From NCBI GenBank assembly GCA_902782895.1, contig CACZPA010000034.1, positions 1 to 12,736 on the forward strand: a stretch of 12,736 nucleotides of DNA, written 5' to 3'. Source of the stretch: an uncultured Eubacteriales bacterium (GTDB lineage: Bacteria; Bacillota; Clostridia; Lachnospirales; Bianqueaceae). Positions 1-6,811 of the stretch are shown in pieces; position 1 is the stretch's first letter, and each line of letters opens with the position of its first letter. Under the pieces are notes generated by a model. The model did no database searches, had not been told where the DNA came from, and saw nothing but the letters and a program-made list of their open reading frames with translations. A program made the position numbers and the translations under genes.

Positions 1-1277
1 ACGGCGTTCGGAACCACGCGGCTGTAGGTGCCGCCGCCCATTGTATAGGCTTTGGATTCCACATCCCCTGTGATGTCCTGATAGATCGACATCAGCGTTT
101 TCACGATGGAGCTCTCCGGATCGATATAGAACGGAGGCGCGATATGATGCGCGATTACGGACATGCCGTACTGCGGAATATTCGCTTCGATCGTATGCAG
201 GATTTCCTCGCCATTGCAGGAGACAGGATAGCGGATATCCGCTTCGATTCTGTAATGATCATCCTCAGAATGGATCACACCCGCATTCATCGTCAGCTTG
301 CCGGAGATCTCATCTTCAAGCGCGACGCCAAAAGCTCCGCCATAATAATCCGCGAAAGCGTCAGCGATCTGCGGGATCTTCCCAAGATCGAGCCCTGCAT
401 CCGCAGCGAGATAGCCGGCTCCACGGGCAGCTTTGACGATCGCGTTGTCGCCGTTCTCCGGACCGGCCGCGTGGCCGCCCTTGCCGAAGAAGGTGAGGAT
501 AACAGCGCTGCCGGCAGCGGATTCCTCCGCCTGGACAGCGGTCAGTTCGTGCGCCTTGAGGATCGCGAGCGCGGTCTCAGCGGTGATGCCACGAACCGTC
601 AGAATGGCCTTGTCCGGGATCGCGTTGCGGACCAGACCGGCCTTAAAGTCTACCAGATCCTTACCGCCGGGGACGGATACCGAGAAATCCAGACCGCCTT
701 TCTGCGCATAATTGACAGGAAAACCGCCGTCTGCCACGATGCTGAACTGCGGCACAGGACCCAGTCCTTCCTTTACATAGGTGGCAAAATCTGCCATGCC
801 TGTCTCTTCCGCGCAGCCGAGCAGGATGCGGACGGTATGGCGCAGGTTGATCCCGTGCTCCCGCAGATACTGCAGGAGGAAAAACGACGCGATCGCGGAG
901 CCTTTATTGTCTCCGACGCCGCGCCCGATCAGGAAACCGTTTGTCTCCACAGGTTCATACGGCGCATAGATCCATCCATCGCCCTCCGGCACAACGTCCA
1001 GATGGCAGACCAGGCCGATTTCCTCGGCGCCGTCGCCATAGGAGATCGATCCGGCGTATCCGTCGGCGTCCTGCACGGCAAAGCCTTCCTCCGATCCGCG
1101 CTGCAGGGCATAATCAAGCATCTTGCGGCAGTCAGGACCGTACGGTGCGCCGGGAGCGGCAAGATCAGCCCGGGATACAGAAGGATGGCGGACCCAGTTC
1201 TTCAGCTCTTCGATCATCTGCGTGCGGTGATCGGCGGTCCATCTTTCCAGTTCTTCTCTGTTGAAATTCGCATGCAT
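1..1277 (-). CDS. M20-family dipeptidase, Sapep/PepV type (3' end cut by window edge)
   Basis: Predicted cytoplasmic metal-dependent dipeptidase that cleaves short peptides at the end of peptide catabolism. The visible 425 residues carry the M20 metal-site motifs in order: HLDVVP with H92 and D94, GVGDNKG with bridging D123, CAEETG with catalytic E157 and metal ligand E158, and ADGGFPV with D183. A glycine-rich segment near residue 415 (GGGTYSRVVPNA) matches the PepV/Sapep pattern. Family members are about 460-470 residues, so some 40 residues, including the last metal-binding histidine, lie beyond the left edge; the truncation is an artefact of the window. The ATG at 1277 follows an ideal AAAGGAGG (1287-1294) with a 9-base spacer, and that site overlaps the stop codon of the upstream gene, so the two are probably translationally coupled. 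The family is secure from the motifs; the exact substrate is not. Confidence 0.92.
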   Translation of the reverse strand, partial: MHANFNREELERWTADHRTQMIEELKNWVRHPSVSRADLAAPGAPYGPDCRKMLDYALQRGSEEGFAVQDADGYAGSISYGDGAEEIGLVCHLDVVPEGDGWIYAPYEPVETNGFLIGRGVGDNKGSAIASFFLLQYLREHGINLRHTVRILLGCAEETGMADFATYVKEGLGPVPQFSIVADGGFPVNYAQKGGLDFSVSVPGGKDLVDFKAGLVRNAIPDKAILTVRGITAETALAILKAHELTAVQAEESAAGSAVILTFFGKGGHAAGPENGDNAIVKAARGAGYLAADAGLDLGKIPQIADAFADYYGGAFGVALEDEISGKLTMNAGVIHSEDDHYRIEADIRYPVSCNGEEILHTIEANIPQYGMSVIAHHIAPPFYIDPESSIVKTLMSIYQDITGDVESKAYTMGGGTYSRVVPNA

Positions 1278-1292
1278 ATAGGATTTCCTCCT

Positions 1293-1997
1293 TTATCTGC
1301 CTCGTGATACAATCAGCAGTGTATCGATATAGTTGAAATTCTGCCCGTCCGGCCATGTCTGGAAGGGGCTCTTCATCTGCTGTTCCGGCGTCGGCTTATG
1401 CGGCGGCAGCTCTCCGACAAAGCGCGGACGCCCGGTCTTTTTCTCGAAGCTCTCCGGGTCGCGCTGGATATTCGTGATGATGAGACGTCCCTCGCCATAG
1501 TTGAACAGAATGTTTTCATTCAGGGAGATGAAGAGGAATTTGTCGCCCGTCAGCTCGCCCGCGTCGGTCAGGGCTTTATGAGAGTGAGCATAATCAAATA
1601 CCTTGTCCGGCTTCAGAAATGCCAGACGTCCGCGGCATTTGTCCAGAGGAATGTCCCGGCTCCAGTCCACGTCATCCTGCGGGATCGCGTGATAGAAAGC
1701 CGGCGTCATCGGGACCCATTTGCGGAATCCGTCCACGCCCGGCCAGTCGCAGAGCAGCCCCTCCAGATCCGCGAAGATCTGTCCCGGCGGAAGCTCGTCA
1801 CCGAGCGACTCCACGTAGGCAAACAGCATGTCCTGATAAGCAAAAAGTCCGGCGGTCATCAGCTTCTGATCCGCGATCAGCGCTTCACAGCAGGCTTTGC
1901 AGGACGCGAGGACGGCGGTAAGAGCAGCGCCTGCGGGATCTGCGGATCCGGGAAGGAACTGTGCACGATATTCTTTTCTAAAAACAGGCAGTGGCAT
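1293..1997 (-). CDS. Conserved-looking hypothetical protein, 234 aa, upstream of the dipeptidase
   Basis: I do not recognise this protein. It is 234 residues, with no signal peptide or membrane segment, so probably cytoplasmic. Visible features are a cysteine cluster CKACC at residues 33-37, further cysteines at 83 and 121, an aromatic and acidic middle region (residues 52-140), and a C-terminal half rich in beta-type segments (LFISLNENILFNYGEGRLIITNI, split here at residues 155-177), followed by a proline-rich stretch near 199-205. The ATG at 1997 is chosen because AAGGAGGT (2005-2012) precedes it by 7 bases; an in-frame TTG at 2015 would overlap that site and is unlikely. The gene ends 15 bases before the dipeptidase start, so they form one operon. 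Coding status is supported by ribosome binding site, operon spacing and length, not by homology. Confidence 0.75.
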   Translation of the reverse strand: MPLPVFRKEYRAQFLPGSADPAGAALTAVLASCKACCEALIADQKLMTAGLFAYQDMLFAYVESLGDELPPGQIFADLEGLLCDWPGVDGFRKWVPMTPAFYHAIPQDDVDWSRDIPLDKCRGRLAFLKPDKVFDYAHSHKALTDAGELTGDKFLFISLNENILFNYGEGRLIITNIQRDPESFEKKTGRPRFVGELPPHKPTPEQQMKSPFQTWPDGQNFNYIDTLLIVSRGR

Positions 1998-2004
1998 ACA
2001 GCAT

Positions 2005-2012
2005 ACCTCCTT
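2005..2012 (-). promoter_or_regulatory. Ribosome binding site that fixes the start at 1997
   Basis: The minus-strand AAGGAGGT lies 7 bases before the ATG at 1995-1997. It excludes the upstream in-frame TTG at 2013-2015 as the main start, because that codon abuts the site itself. Confidence 0.8.
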
Positions 2013-2024
2013 CAAAGATTTACT

Positions 2025-2039
2025 GCGTACAGTGTACGC
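2025..2039. promoter_or_regulatory. 15-bp palindrome, possible operator (or hairpin)
   Basis: GCGTAC-AGT-GTACGC is a perfect 6+6 bp dyad with a 3-base centre. It lies in the 5' region of the minus-strand dipeptidase operon, 28 bases upstream of its start codon, and contains a possible minus-strand -10 element (TACACT). Such a position would suit a repressor operator. On the plus strand it is followed by eight or nine T (2040-2047), so it also resembles an intrinsic terminator facing the plus operon, but no gene upstream would use it. The dyad is visible; its role is inferred. Confidence 0.45.
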
Positions 2040-2059
2040 TTTTTTTTCGCAAAATGCAA
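2031..2059 (-). promoter_or_regulatory. Weak candidate promoter of the minus-strand dipeptidase operon
   Basis: On the minus strand TTGCAT (2054-2059) and TACACT (2031-2036) are separated by 17 bases. The -35 matches the sigma-A consensus in only three positions and the -10 in four, so this is a guess based on spacing and position. The -10 falls inside the 15-bp palindrome. Confidence 0.25.
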
Positions 2060-2108
2060 GTGAAATCGAACGGCAGGCCGCGTACTGACGGATGTATTCA
2101 AAAAACAG

Positions 2109-2137
2109 TTCACATCTGCGCCGGAATATGGTACAAT
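2109..2137 (+). promoter_or_regulatory. Sigma-A-type promoter of the DUF5711-CvpA-ABC operon
   Basis: TTCACA (2109-2114) and TACAAT (2132-2137) each match the consensus in five of six positions, with an ideal 17-base spacer and an extended -10 TG at 2129-2130. The predicted transcription start near 2144 leaves a leader of about 30 bases before the TTG start. Confidence 0.8.
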
Positions 2138-2157
2138 AGACATACCATTATGATATT

Positions 2158-2164
2158 AAGGGAG
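2158..2164 (+). promoter_or_regulatory. Ribosome binding site supporting a TTG start
   Basis: AAGGGAG sits 8 bases before TTG at 2173-2175. The next in-frame ATG is far inside the protein (residue 108), so the non-canonical start is the best choice. Confidence 0.7.
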
Positions 2165-2172
2165 ATTATCGT

Positions 2173-3687
2173 TTGGATAAGAAGAATGAATCCCGGGACT
2201 TTTCCTGGGTCAGTGAAGATACAGATAACGAGCCGGTATATACGGCAGACGGCGAAGAGGCGGAAGACCTTTTTGCGCCGGCATCCGGAGATCAGGAGCA
2301 GACGATCGACCTGATTTACCCGGACAAATCCGACGCGGAGAAAGAAGCTGAGGACGCGCATTACCGGGAAGACCGTGCGGCGAAGCGTAAACGCAGACAG
2401 CAGCGGGAGAGCCGGCAGAGAAAAGCCGTCGCGGCTAAGAGCAGCGTAGACGCGGCAGACACAGAGGATATAAACGCAGACGATACAGCTGCGATGAAGA
2501 CGCGGGAACCAGGACAGGGGAGACGCTTCATCCTGCCGCTGATTCTGTTGGCGATCGCGTTTCTGGCGGTTGTCGCGCTGCACACGGACGGCTTTGGCGG
2601 ACGGCTCTGGGGTGACAAGTCCCGTACGCTTGCGGAAGACAGCCAGATAGCAGCGTTCGCGCCGGGACAGACGCGTTATAGCGCTTTATTGAATAAAGTG
2701 ATCCTTTCCGGCGGCAGTGAAGGGATTACGGCATATAACGCGCAGCATGAGCTCATCTGGAGCTGTCCCTTTACCATGCAGGAGCCGCGCATGCTGGAGA
2801 CGGACTCCTACGCCGCGGTTCTGAGCCTCAAGGGCAACAGCGCGGTTGTGTGCGGAGCCGAGGGCCTGATCTATTCCATAACGACGGAATATCCGATTCT
2901 GACCGGTTACCTGAATGAAGAGGGCGATCTCGCGGTCGTTACCCAGCAAGGCGCAGAGCAGAAGATCCTGGTATACAACGCGCAGGGCAATCTGAAGCTT
3001 GAACGTGTAACGAGCTCCTCCAAGGACGGCCAGCCGATGGCTGTCGCGTTGAACGCGGACGCGAGCGTCCTGGCGACGGCTTATACCGATTATGGCAGCG
3101 ACGTCCTGCAGGCCCGGGTCACGTTCTATGATCTGACGGCCGCCGGCGGGACTTATACCGACAGGATCTCCGCGAATTTTGTCTATCCGGATCTGATCCT
3201 TTCCGATCTGGTCATCAGAGGGAAGACCTGTATCGCGGTCGGTGATACACGGATGATCGGCTATTCACTATCCGGGACGCCGGAGCAGAGCTTTGAGAAG
3301 CCATGGACCTATAAACTCGCGGCAGCTGCCTATCAGAAGGATACCATCGCGGTAATTTTCGGGGACGAGCTGACGCATGAGGGCGAGAATCTGAAGAACA
3401 TGCTGGTGCTGTATAAGCTGAACGGAGAGGAAGCGGCGAGAGTCGCTCTGGAGAATCCGACCTGGCTGCAGACCGAGCAGGGACTTCTGATCTACGGAGA
3501 AGGCAGGACGTATACCTGCATCGACGGGACCGGCACGCAGAAATGGCAGTACAGCTCGCCGGTCGATATCAGTGACTTTATGATCTCGGAGGACGGCAGC
3601 TCGGTAATCGTCCTTTCGGGACAGACTTTCCATACGATGAATGTTGTCCGCAAGGCGGATGTTCATCAGAAGGAGGATGCGACATGA
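2173..3687 (+). CDS. DUF5711-family membrane-anchored beta-propeller-like protein
   Basis: A 504-residue protein of three parts. Residues 1-118 are a highly charged, low-complexity cytoplasmic region with a basic patch (about 68-90). Residues 119-136 form one hydrophobic membrane helix. Residues 140-504 are an extracytoplasmic domain of repeated short beta strands with patterns such as ITAYNAQHELIWSC, ILVYNAQGNLKLE and TCIDGTGTQKWQYS, typical of PQQ/WD-like propeller blades. This layout and the following cvpA-like gene match DUF5711 proteins of Clostridia. The function is unknown; a sensor or scaffold at the envelope is possible. The start is a TTG preceded by AAGGGAG (2158-2164) with an 8-base spacer; no ATG near the N-terminus fits. 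It is first in an operon driven by the promoter at 2109-2137 and overlaps the next gene by 4 bases. Confidence 0.85.
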   Translation: MDKKNESRDFSWVSEDTDNEPVYTADGEEAEDLFAPASGDQEQTIDLIYPDKSDAEKEAEDAHYREDRAAKRKRRQQRESRQRKAVAAKSSVDAADTEDINADDTAAMKTREPGQGRRFILPLILLAIAFLAVVALHTDGFGGRLWGDKSRTLAEDSQIAAFAPGQTRYSALLNKVILSGGSEGITAYNAQHELIWSCPFTMQEPRMLETDSYAAVLSLKGNSAVVCGAEGLIYSITTEYPILTGYLNEEGDLAVVTQQGAEQKILVYNAQGNLKLERVTSSSKDGQPMAVALNADASVLATAYTDYGSDVLQARVTFYDLTAAGGTYTDRISANFVYPDLILSDLVIRGKTCIAVGDTRMIGYSLSGTPEQSFEKPWTYKLAAAAYQKDTIAVIFGDELTHEGENLKNMLVLYKLNGEEAARVALENPTWLQTEQGLLIYGEGRTYTCIDGTGTQKWQYSSPVDISDFMISEDGSSVIVLSGQTFHTMNVVRKADVHQKEDAT

Positions 3688-4385
3688 ACGGTTTTGCACC
3701 ATCTTTGATTCTGGATATCGCTGCCGCGGCGATTCTGATCATCGCGATCATCGGCGGCGTTAAGAAGGGTTTTTTCATGACGGTCTATTCAGCTGTCCGT
3801 CTGATTCTCTGCTTCATTCTTGTCAGGCTCCTGTACCCGTACGCGGCGCAGATTCTCATGACAACCAGCCTTCCGGAGACGATTGAGGAGGCTGTCGGGG
3901 AGAAAATCACGGGGCTGCTGCCGGCCGTCGGCTCGAGCGCCGATAAGATCGAGGCTCTGCCGCTCCCGGACGTGCTGAAGGAGATGCTGCTGAAACAGGA
4001 TACGGCCGCTGTCTACGAAATGCTCGGCGTGAATTCGTTTGAACAGTATCTGACGGCTTCCATCACGAAGTTCGCGGTCAACGCGGTCGCTGTTTTCGCG
4101 GTACTGATTCTGGCGTTCCTCGTGACATGGCTCATCAGCCTGCTGCTGAAAATCGCGAGCAAGCTTCCGGTAATCAATTCCGTGAATAAGTTCCTCGGCG
4201 CGGCGATCGGGCTTCTGCTCGGAGTCCTTATCGTTTGGATTCTTGGAGCCGTTGTCTACGTCCTGATTCTGACCGGAGACCGTCCTAAGCTTGTAGAAGC
4301 CATGAACGGCTCTTATCTGCTGAAATTCGCAAATCAGTACAATCCGATCCTCAGCTGGGTGACCCGGCTGTTTGGACAAGGATAA
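3684..4385 (+). CDS. CvpA family membrane protein
   Basis: A 233-residue integral membrane protein. The N-terminus (residues 6-31) has the CvpA hallmark of a hydrophobic helix followed by GGVKKGFF. A second helix covers about 34-52, then a soluble loop of about 70 residues (55-125), a third helix near 128-155 and a fourth near 168-197, joined by LPVINSVNKFLGAAIG, the other conserved CvpA stretch. CvpA was named for colicin V production in Escherichia coli; the family's general role in the envelope is poorly defined, and in Clostridia it is often next to DUF5711. The ATG at 3684 overlaps the preceding stop as ATGA and is preceded by AAGGAGG at 3670-3676, so translation is coupled. The name is well supported; the role here is not known. 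Confidence 0.9.
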   Translation: MNGFAPSLILDIAAAAILIIAIIGGVKKGFFMTVYSAVRLILCFILVRLLYPYAAQILMTTSLPETIEEAVGEKITGLLPAVGSSADKIEALPLPDVLKEMLLKQDTAAVYEMLGVNSFEQYLTASITKFAVNAVAVFAVLILAFLVTWLISLLLKIASKLPVINSVNKFLGAAIGLLLGVLIVWILGAVVYVLILTGDRPKLVEAMNGSYLLKFANQYNPILSWVTRLFGQG

Positions 4386-4396
4386 ATAACATTGCA

Positions 4397-4403
4397 TGGA
4401 GGA
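4397..4403 (+). promoter_or_regulatory. Ribosome binding site that fixes the ABC ATPase start at 4413
   Basis: TGGAGGA stands 9 bases before ATG 4413-4415. An earlier in-frame TTG at 4392 overlaps this site and is therefore unlikely to be used. Confidence 0.8.
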
Positions 4404-4412
4404 TTAAATATC

Positions 4413-5123
4413 ATGCTCAGAATCGAACATCTGACCAAAACCTACGGAGACAAGAAGGCAGTTGATGATCTCTCGCTGCATATCGCTCCGGGCGAGATCT
4501 ATGGCTTTATCGGACACAACGGCGCGGGCAAGACGACAACGCTGCGTTCTGCGGTCGGGATCCAGCGCTTTGACAGCGGCGAGATCTATATCAACGGTAC
4601 GTCCATCCTGCAGGATCCGCTGACCTGCAAGCGTCAGATGGCCTATATTCCGGACAATCCGGATCTGTACGAATTCATGACGGGTATCCAGTATCTGAAC
4701 TTTATCGCGGATATCTTCGGCGTCAGCGCAGAGGACCGGCAGAACCGGATCCGTGATTACGCGGACCGTTTTGCTCTGACTGCGGATCTTGCGCAGCCGA
4801 TCGCCGCGTATTCGCACGGTATGAAGCAGAAGCTTGCGATCATTTCCGCGTGGGTTCATGATCCGCGGCTGATCCTGATGGATGAGCCTTTTGTCGGACT
4901 GGATCCGTCAGCCGCCTTCCTGCTGAAAGAGATGATGCGGGAGCTTTGCGATAAGGGCGGCGCAATCTTCTTCTCAACGCATGTTCTGGAAGTCGCGGAG
5001 AAGCTCTGCGATAAGATCGCGATCATCAAACAGGGACGTCTGATCCGTTCCGGAACGATGGAGGAGGTCAAGGGAGACGAATCGCTGGAGGATGTCTTCC
5101 TGGAACTGGAGGCAGAACAATGA
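4413..5123 (+). CDS. ABC transporter ATP-binding protein (ABC-2 exporter type)
   Basis: A 236-residue complete nucleotide-binding domain that powers the membrane partner encoded next. Walker A GHNGAGKTT is at residues 34-42, signature SHGMKQ at 134-139, Walker B LILMDE at 153-158, D-loop GLDP at 162-165, and switch histidine H190 in STH. The Q-loop glutamine is replaced by the YIPDNPDLY form (78-86), as is usual in EcsA-like and related exporter ATPases. The short family-typical C-terminus LEDVFLELE links it to ABC-2 drug, lantibiotic or unknown-substrate exporters. It lies 27 bases after the cvpA-like gene with no terminator between, so it belongs to the same operon, and overlaps the permease gene by 4 bases. 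The cargo cannot be read from the sequence. Confidence 0.95.
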   Translation: MLRIEHLTKTYGDKKAVDDLSLHIAPGEIYGFIGHNGAGKTTTLRSAVGIQRFDSGEIYINGTSILQDPLTCKRQMAYIPDNPDLYEFMTGIQYLNFIADIFGVSAEDRQNRIRDYADRFALTADLAQPIAAYSHGMKQKLAIISAWVHDPRLILMDEPFVGLDPSAAFLLKEMMRELCDKGGAIFFSTHVLEVAEKLCDKIAIIKQGRLIRSGTMEEVKGDESLEDVFLELEAEQ

Positions 5124-6724
5124 TCGGGCTGCTTGTCCGGAAACAGTGGAAGGATATCTTCAAAAACTTCTACTATAATCCCAAGAATAACAAACCACGT
5201 TCTAAAGCGGGTGTGATTGGATATTATATCTTTTATCTCTTCCTGATCGTCGGCGTGATCGGCGGCATGTTCACGATGATGGCTCTGGGGATCTGCGAGT
5301 CGATGAGCATGGCGGGGATGGGATGGCTTTACTTCACGATCTTCGGCATCATGGGAATCCTGCTTGGTGCCTTCGGCAGCGTATTCAGCACCTATTCGGG
5401 GCTGTATCTGGCGAAAGACAACGATCTGCTGTTCTCTCTGCCGATACCGGTCAACGCGATCATGATCTCTCGTCTTCTGATCGTCTACCTGATGGGACTG
5501 ATGTATGCGGCTTCCGTTGCGCTTCCGGCGGTCATTGTCTATTGGGTCACGGTCAGCGCGGCACCGCTTGTGCTTCTTGGCGGAATCGTTTTCGTCGCGG
5601 TAATCTCTCTGATCGTTATGATCCTGTCCTGCCTGCTGGGCTATGTTGTCGCGCGGATCAGCCTGAAGCTGAAGAACAAAGGCGTCCTGACCGCGCTTGC
5701 AGCCGTGATTTTCTTCGTGCTGTATTATGTCGTCTATTTCCGCTTCGGACAGATGATGGGGACACTTGTCGAAAACATGGGACAGATCGGGGCCGATATC
5801 AAGAAGTCCTTCTACGGCCTGTATATGTTCGGACGGATCGGCGAAGGAGACCTCGTTGCCATGCTGATCTACGTGGCGGCAACCGGTGCTCTGTTCGCAC
5901 TGACCTGGTACATTCTGAACAGAAGCTTCCTTAAGATCTCCACGGCGACCGGAGCGGTTTCCAAGGCTGTCTATAAGGAGAAAACCGTGAAGCAGAAGAG
6001 CACGTCCGGCGCGCTTCTTTCCCGGGAATTCCGCAGATTTACGGGCAGCGCGAATTATATGCTGAACTGTGGCATGGGCAGTCTGATGCTGATCCTGCTG
6101 GGCGGCGCGATCCTGTGGAAGGGAGAGACTGTATTCTCCTTATTTGGTATGCTGCTCGATCCCAATCTTGTGCTTCTGATTCTGGCGGCCATTCTGTGCA
6201 TGCTCTCTGGCATGGTCTATCCGGCGACCGCGTCCGTTTCTCTGGAAGGAAAAAACATCTGGATCGCCAAATCCAGCCCGGTTTCGACCTGGCAGATCTT
6301 ATCGGCTAAGGTCCGCATGCAGCTCCTGCTCGCGGGAATACCGATGTGTTTCGTCCTGATCTGCTGTGTGATCAGCGTGCTGCGTTTTCTGAAAGCGGAT
6401 CCGCTGATGATCGTGCTCTTTGTCGTGCTTGTATGTGTTTTCGTCCTGTTCAGCGCCTTCTGGGATCTGATCTGGGGCATCAAGGGCGCGAATCTGAACT
6501 GGTCCAATGAGATCTATGTCATAAAGCAGGGACTGCCGGTTACCGCTTCGCTTTTCGGAAGCTGGCTGATCATGCTGCTGCTTGTCGGGCTTTTCTTCCT
6601 GCTGCGCAAGAGCCTTACCGTGACCGTTTTCACGATGATTGTGGTCGCTATTCTCGCGATCGCTGCTTTTGTGGAATATAAATGGCTGCGGACAAAAGGC
6701 GTGGAGCATTTTGAAACACTGTAA
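5120..6724 (+). CDS. ABC-2-type transporter permease, large single subunit
   Basis: A 534-residue membrane protein with about 12 hydrophobic segments, near residues 33-56, 68-90, 113-141, 148-178, 188-206, 245-266, 318-333, 348-372, 400-422, 428-448, 476-495 and 500-519. Two conserved stretches mark the family: LAKDNDLLFSLPIP (97-110) and SLEGKNIWIAKSSPVS (374-389), both found in large putative ABC exporters of Firmicutes, where one chain appears to contain two six-helix halves. With the ATPase it should form an exporter in the cytoplasmic membrane. The ATG at 5120 overlaps the ATPase stop as ATGA and follows GGAGG (5108-5112) by 7 bases, giving tightly coupled synthesis. It is last in its operon, with a strong terminator 18 bases after its stop. 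No substrate can be assigned. Confidence 0.92.
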   Translation: MIGLLVRKQWKDIFKNFYYNPKNNKPRSKAGVIGYYIFYLFLIVGVIGGMFTMMALGICESMSMAGMGWLYFTIFGIMGILLGAFGSVFSTYSGLYLAKDNDLLFSLPIPVNAIMISRLLIVYLMGLMYAASVALPAVIVYWVTVSAAPLVLLGGIVFVAVISLIVMILSCLLGYVVARISLKLKNKGVLTALAAVIFFVLYYVVYFRFGQMMGTLVENMGQIGADIKKSFYGLYMFGRIGEGDLVAMLIYVAATGALFALTWYILNRSFLKISTATGAVSKAVYKEKTVKQKSTSGALLSREFRRFTGSANYMLNCGMGSLMLILLGGAILWKGETVFSLFGMLLDPNLVLLILAAILCMLSGMVYPATASVSLEGKNIWIAKSSPVSTWQILSAKVRMQLLLAGIPMCFVLICCVISVLRFLKADPLMIVLFVVLVCVFVLFSAFWDLIWGIKGANLNWSNEIYVIKQGLPVTASLFGSWLIMLLLVGLFFLLRKSLTVTVFTMIVVAILAIAAFVEYKWLRTKGVEHFETL

Positions 6725-6741
6725 TACAAGGCCTGTTTTTG

Positions 6742-6776
6742 AAACTGCAGCGGATGCAAGGTCTGCTGCAGTTTTT
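6742..6776 (+). terminator. Intrinsic terminator of the ABC exporter operon
   Basis: AAACTGCAGC (6742-6751) pairs perfectly with GCTGCAGTTT (6765-6774), and four more inner pairs (two of them G-T wobble) close a 5-base loop; the 3' arm runs into a T-tract at 6772-6776. It separates the exporter operon from the zinc-ribbon/TPM unit. Because no clear promoter lies between it and the next start at 6812, partial read-through may feed the downstream genes. Confidence 0.85.
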
Positions 6777-6811
6777 AACAATACATCCTTAACCCGAAAG
6801 GGGGGTATACC

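Noticed and set aside
144..1307. Long plus-strand open frame of 387 codons
   Set aside because: It lies opposite the dipeptidase gene, whose metal-binding motifs are unmistakable. Codon bias in GC-rich genes often leaves the opposite strand open.
2025..2048. Plus-strand intrinsic terminator of a real transcript
   Set aside because: The hairpin and T-run look right, but every gene to the left is on the minus strand, so no known plus transcript would need it. Kept only as a palindrome of uncertain role.
1398..2063. Plus-strand open frame of 221 codons
   Set aside because: It lies opposite the 234-residue hypothetical protein. The minus frame has an ideal ribosome binding site and operon spacing; the plus frame has neither.
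4413..6724. Bacteriocin or colicin V export locus because of the CvpA name
   Set aside because: No precursor peptide gene with a leader, immunity gene or peptidase-containing transporter is visible; CvpA-family proteins are widespread in genomes without bacteriocins.
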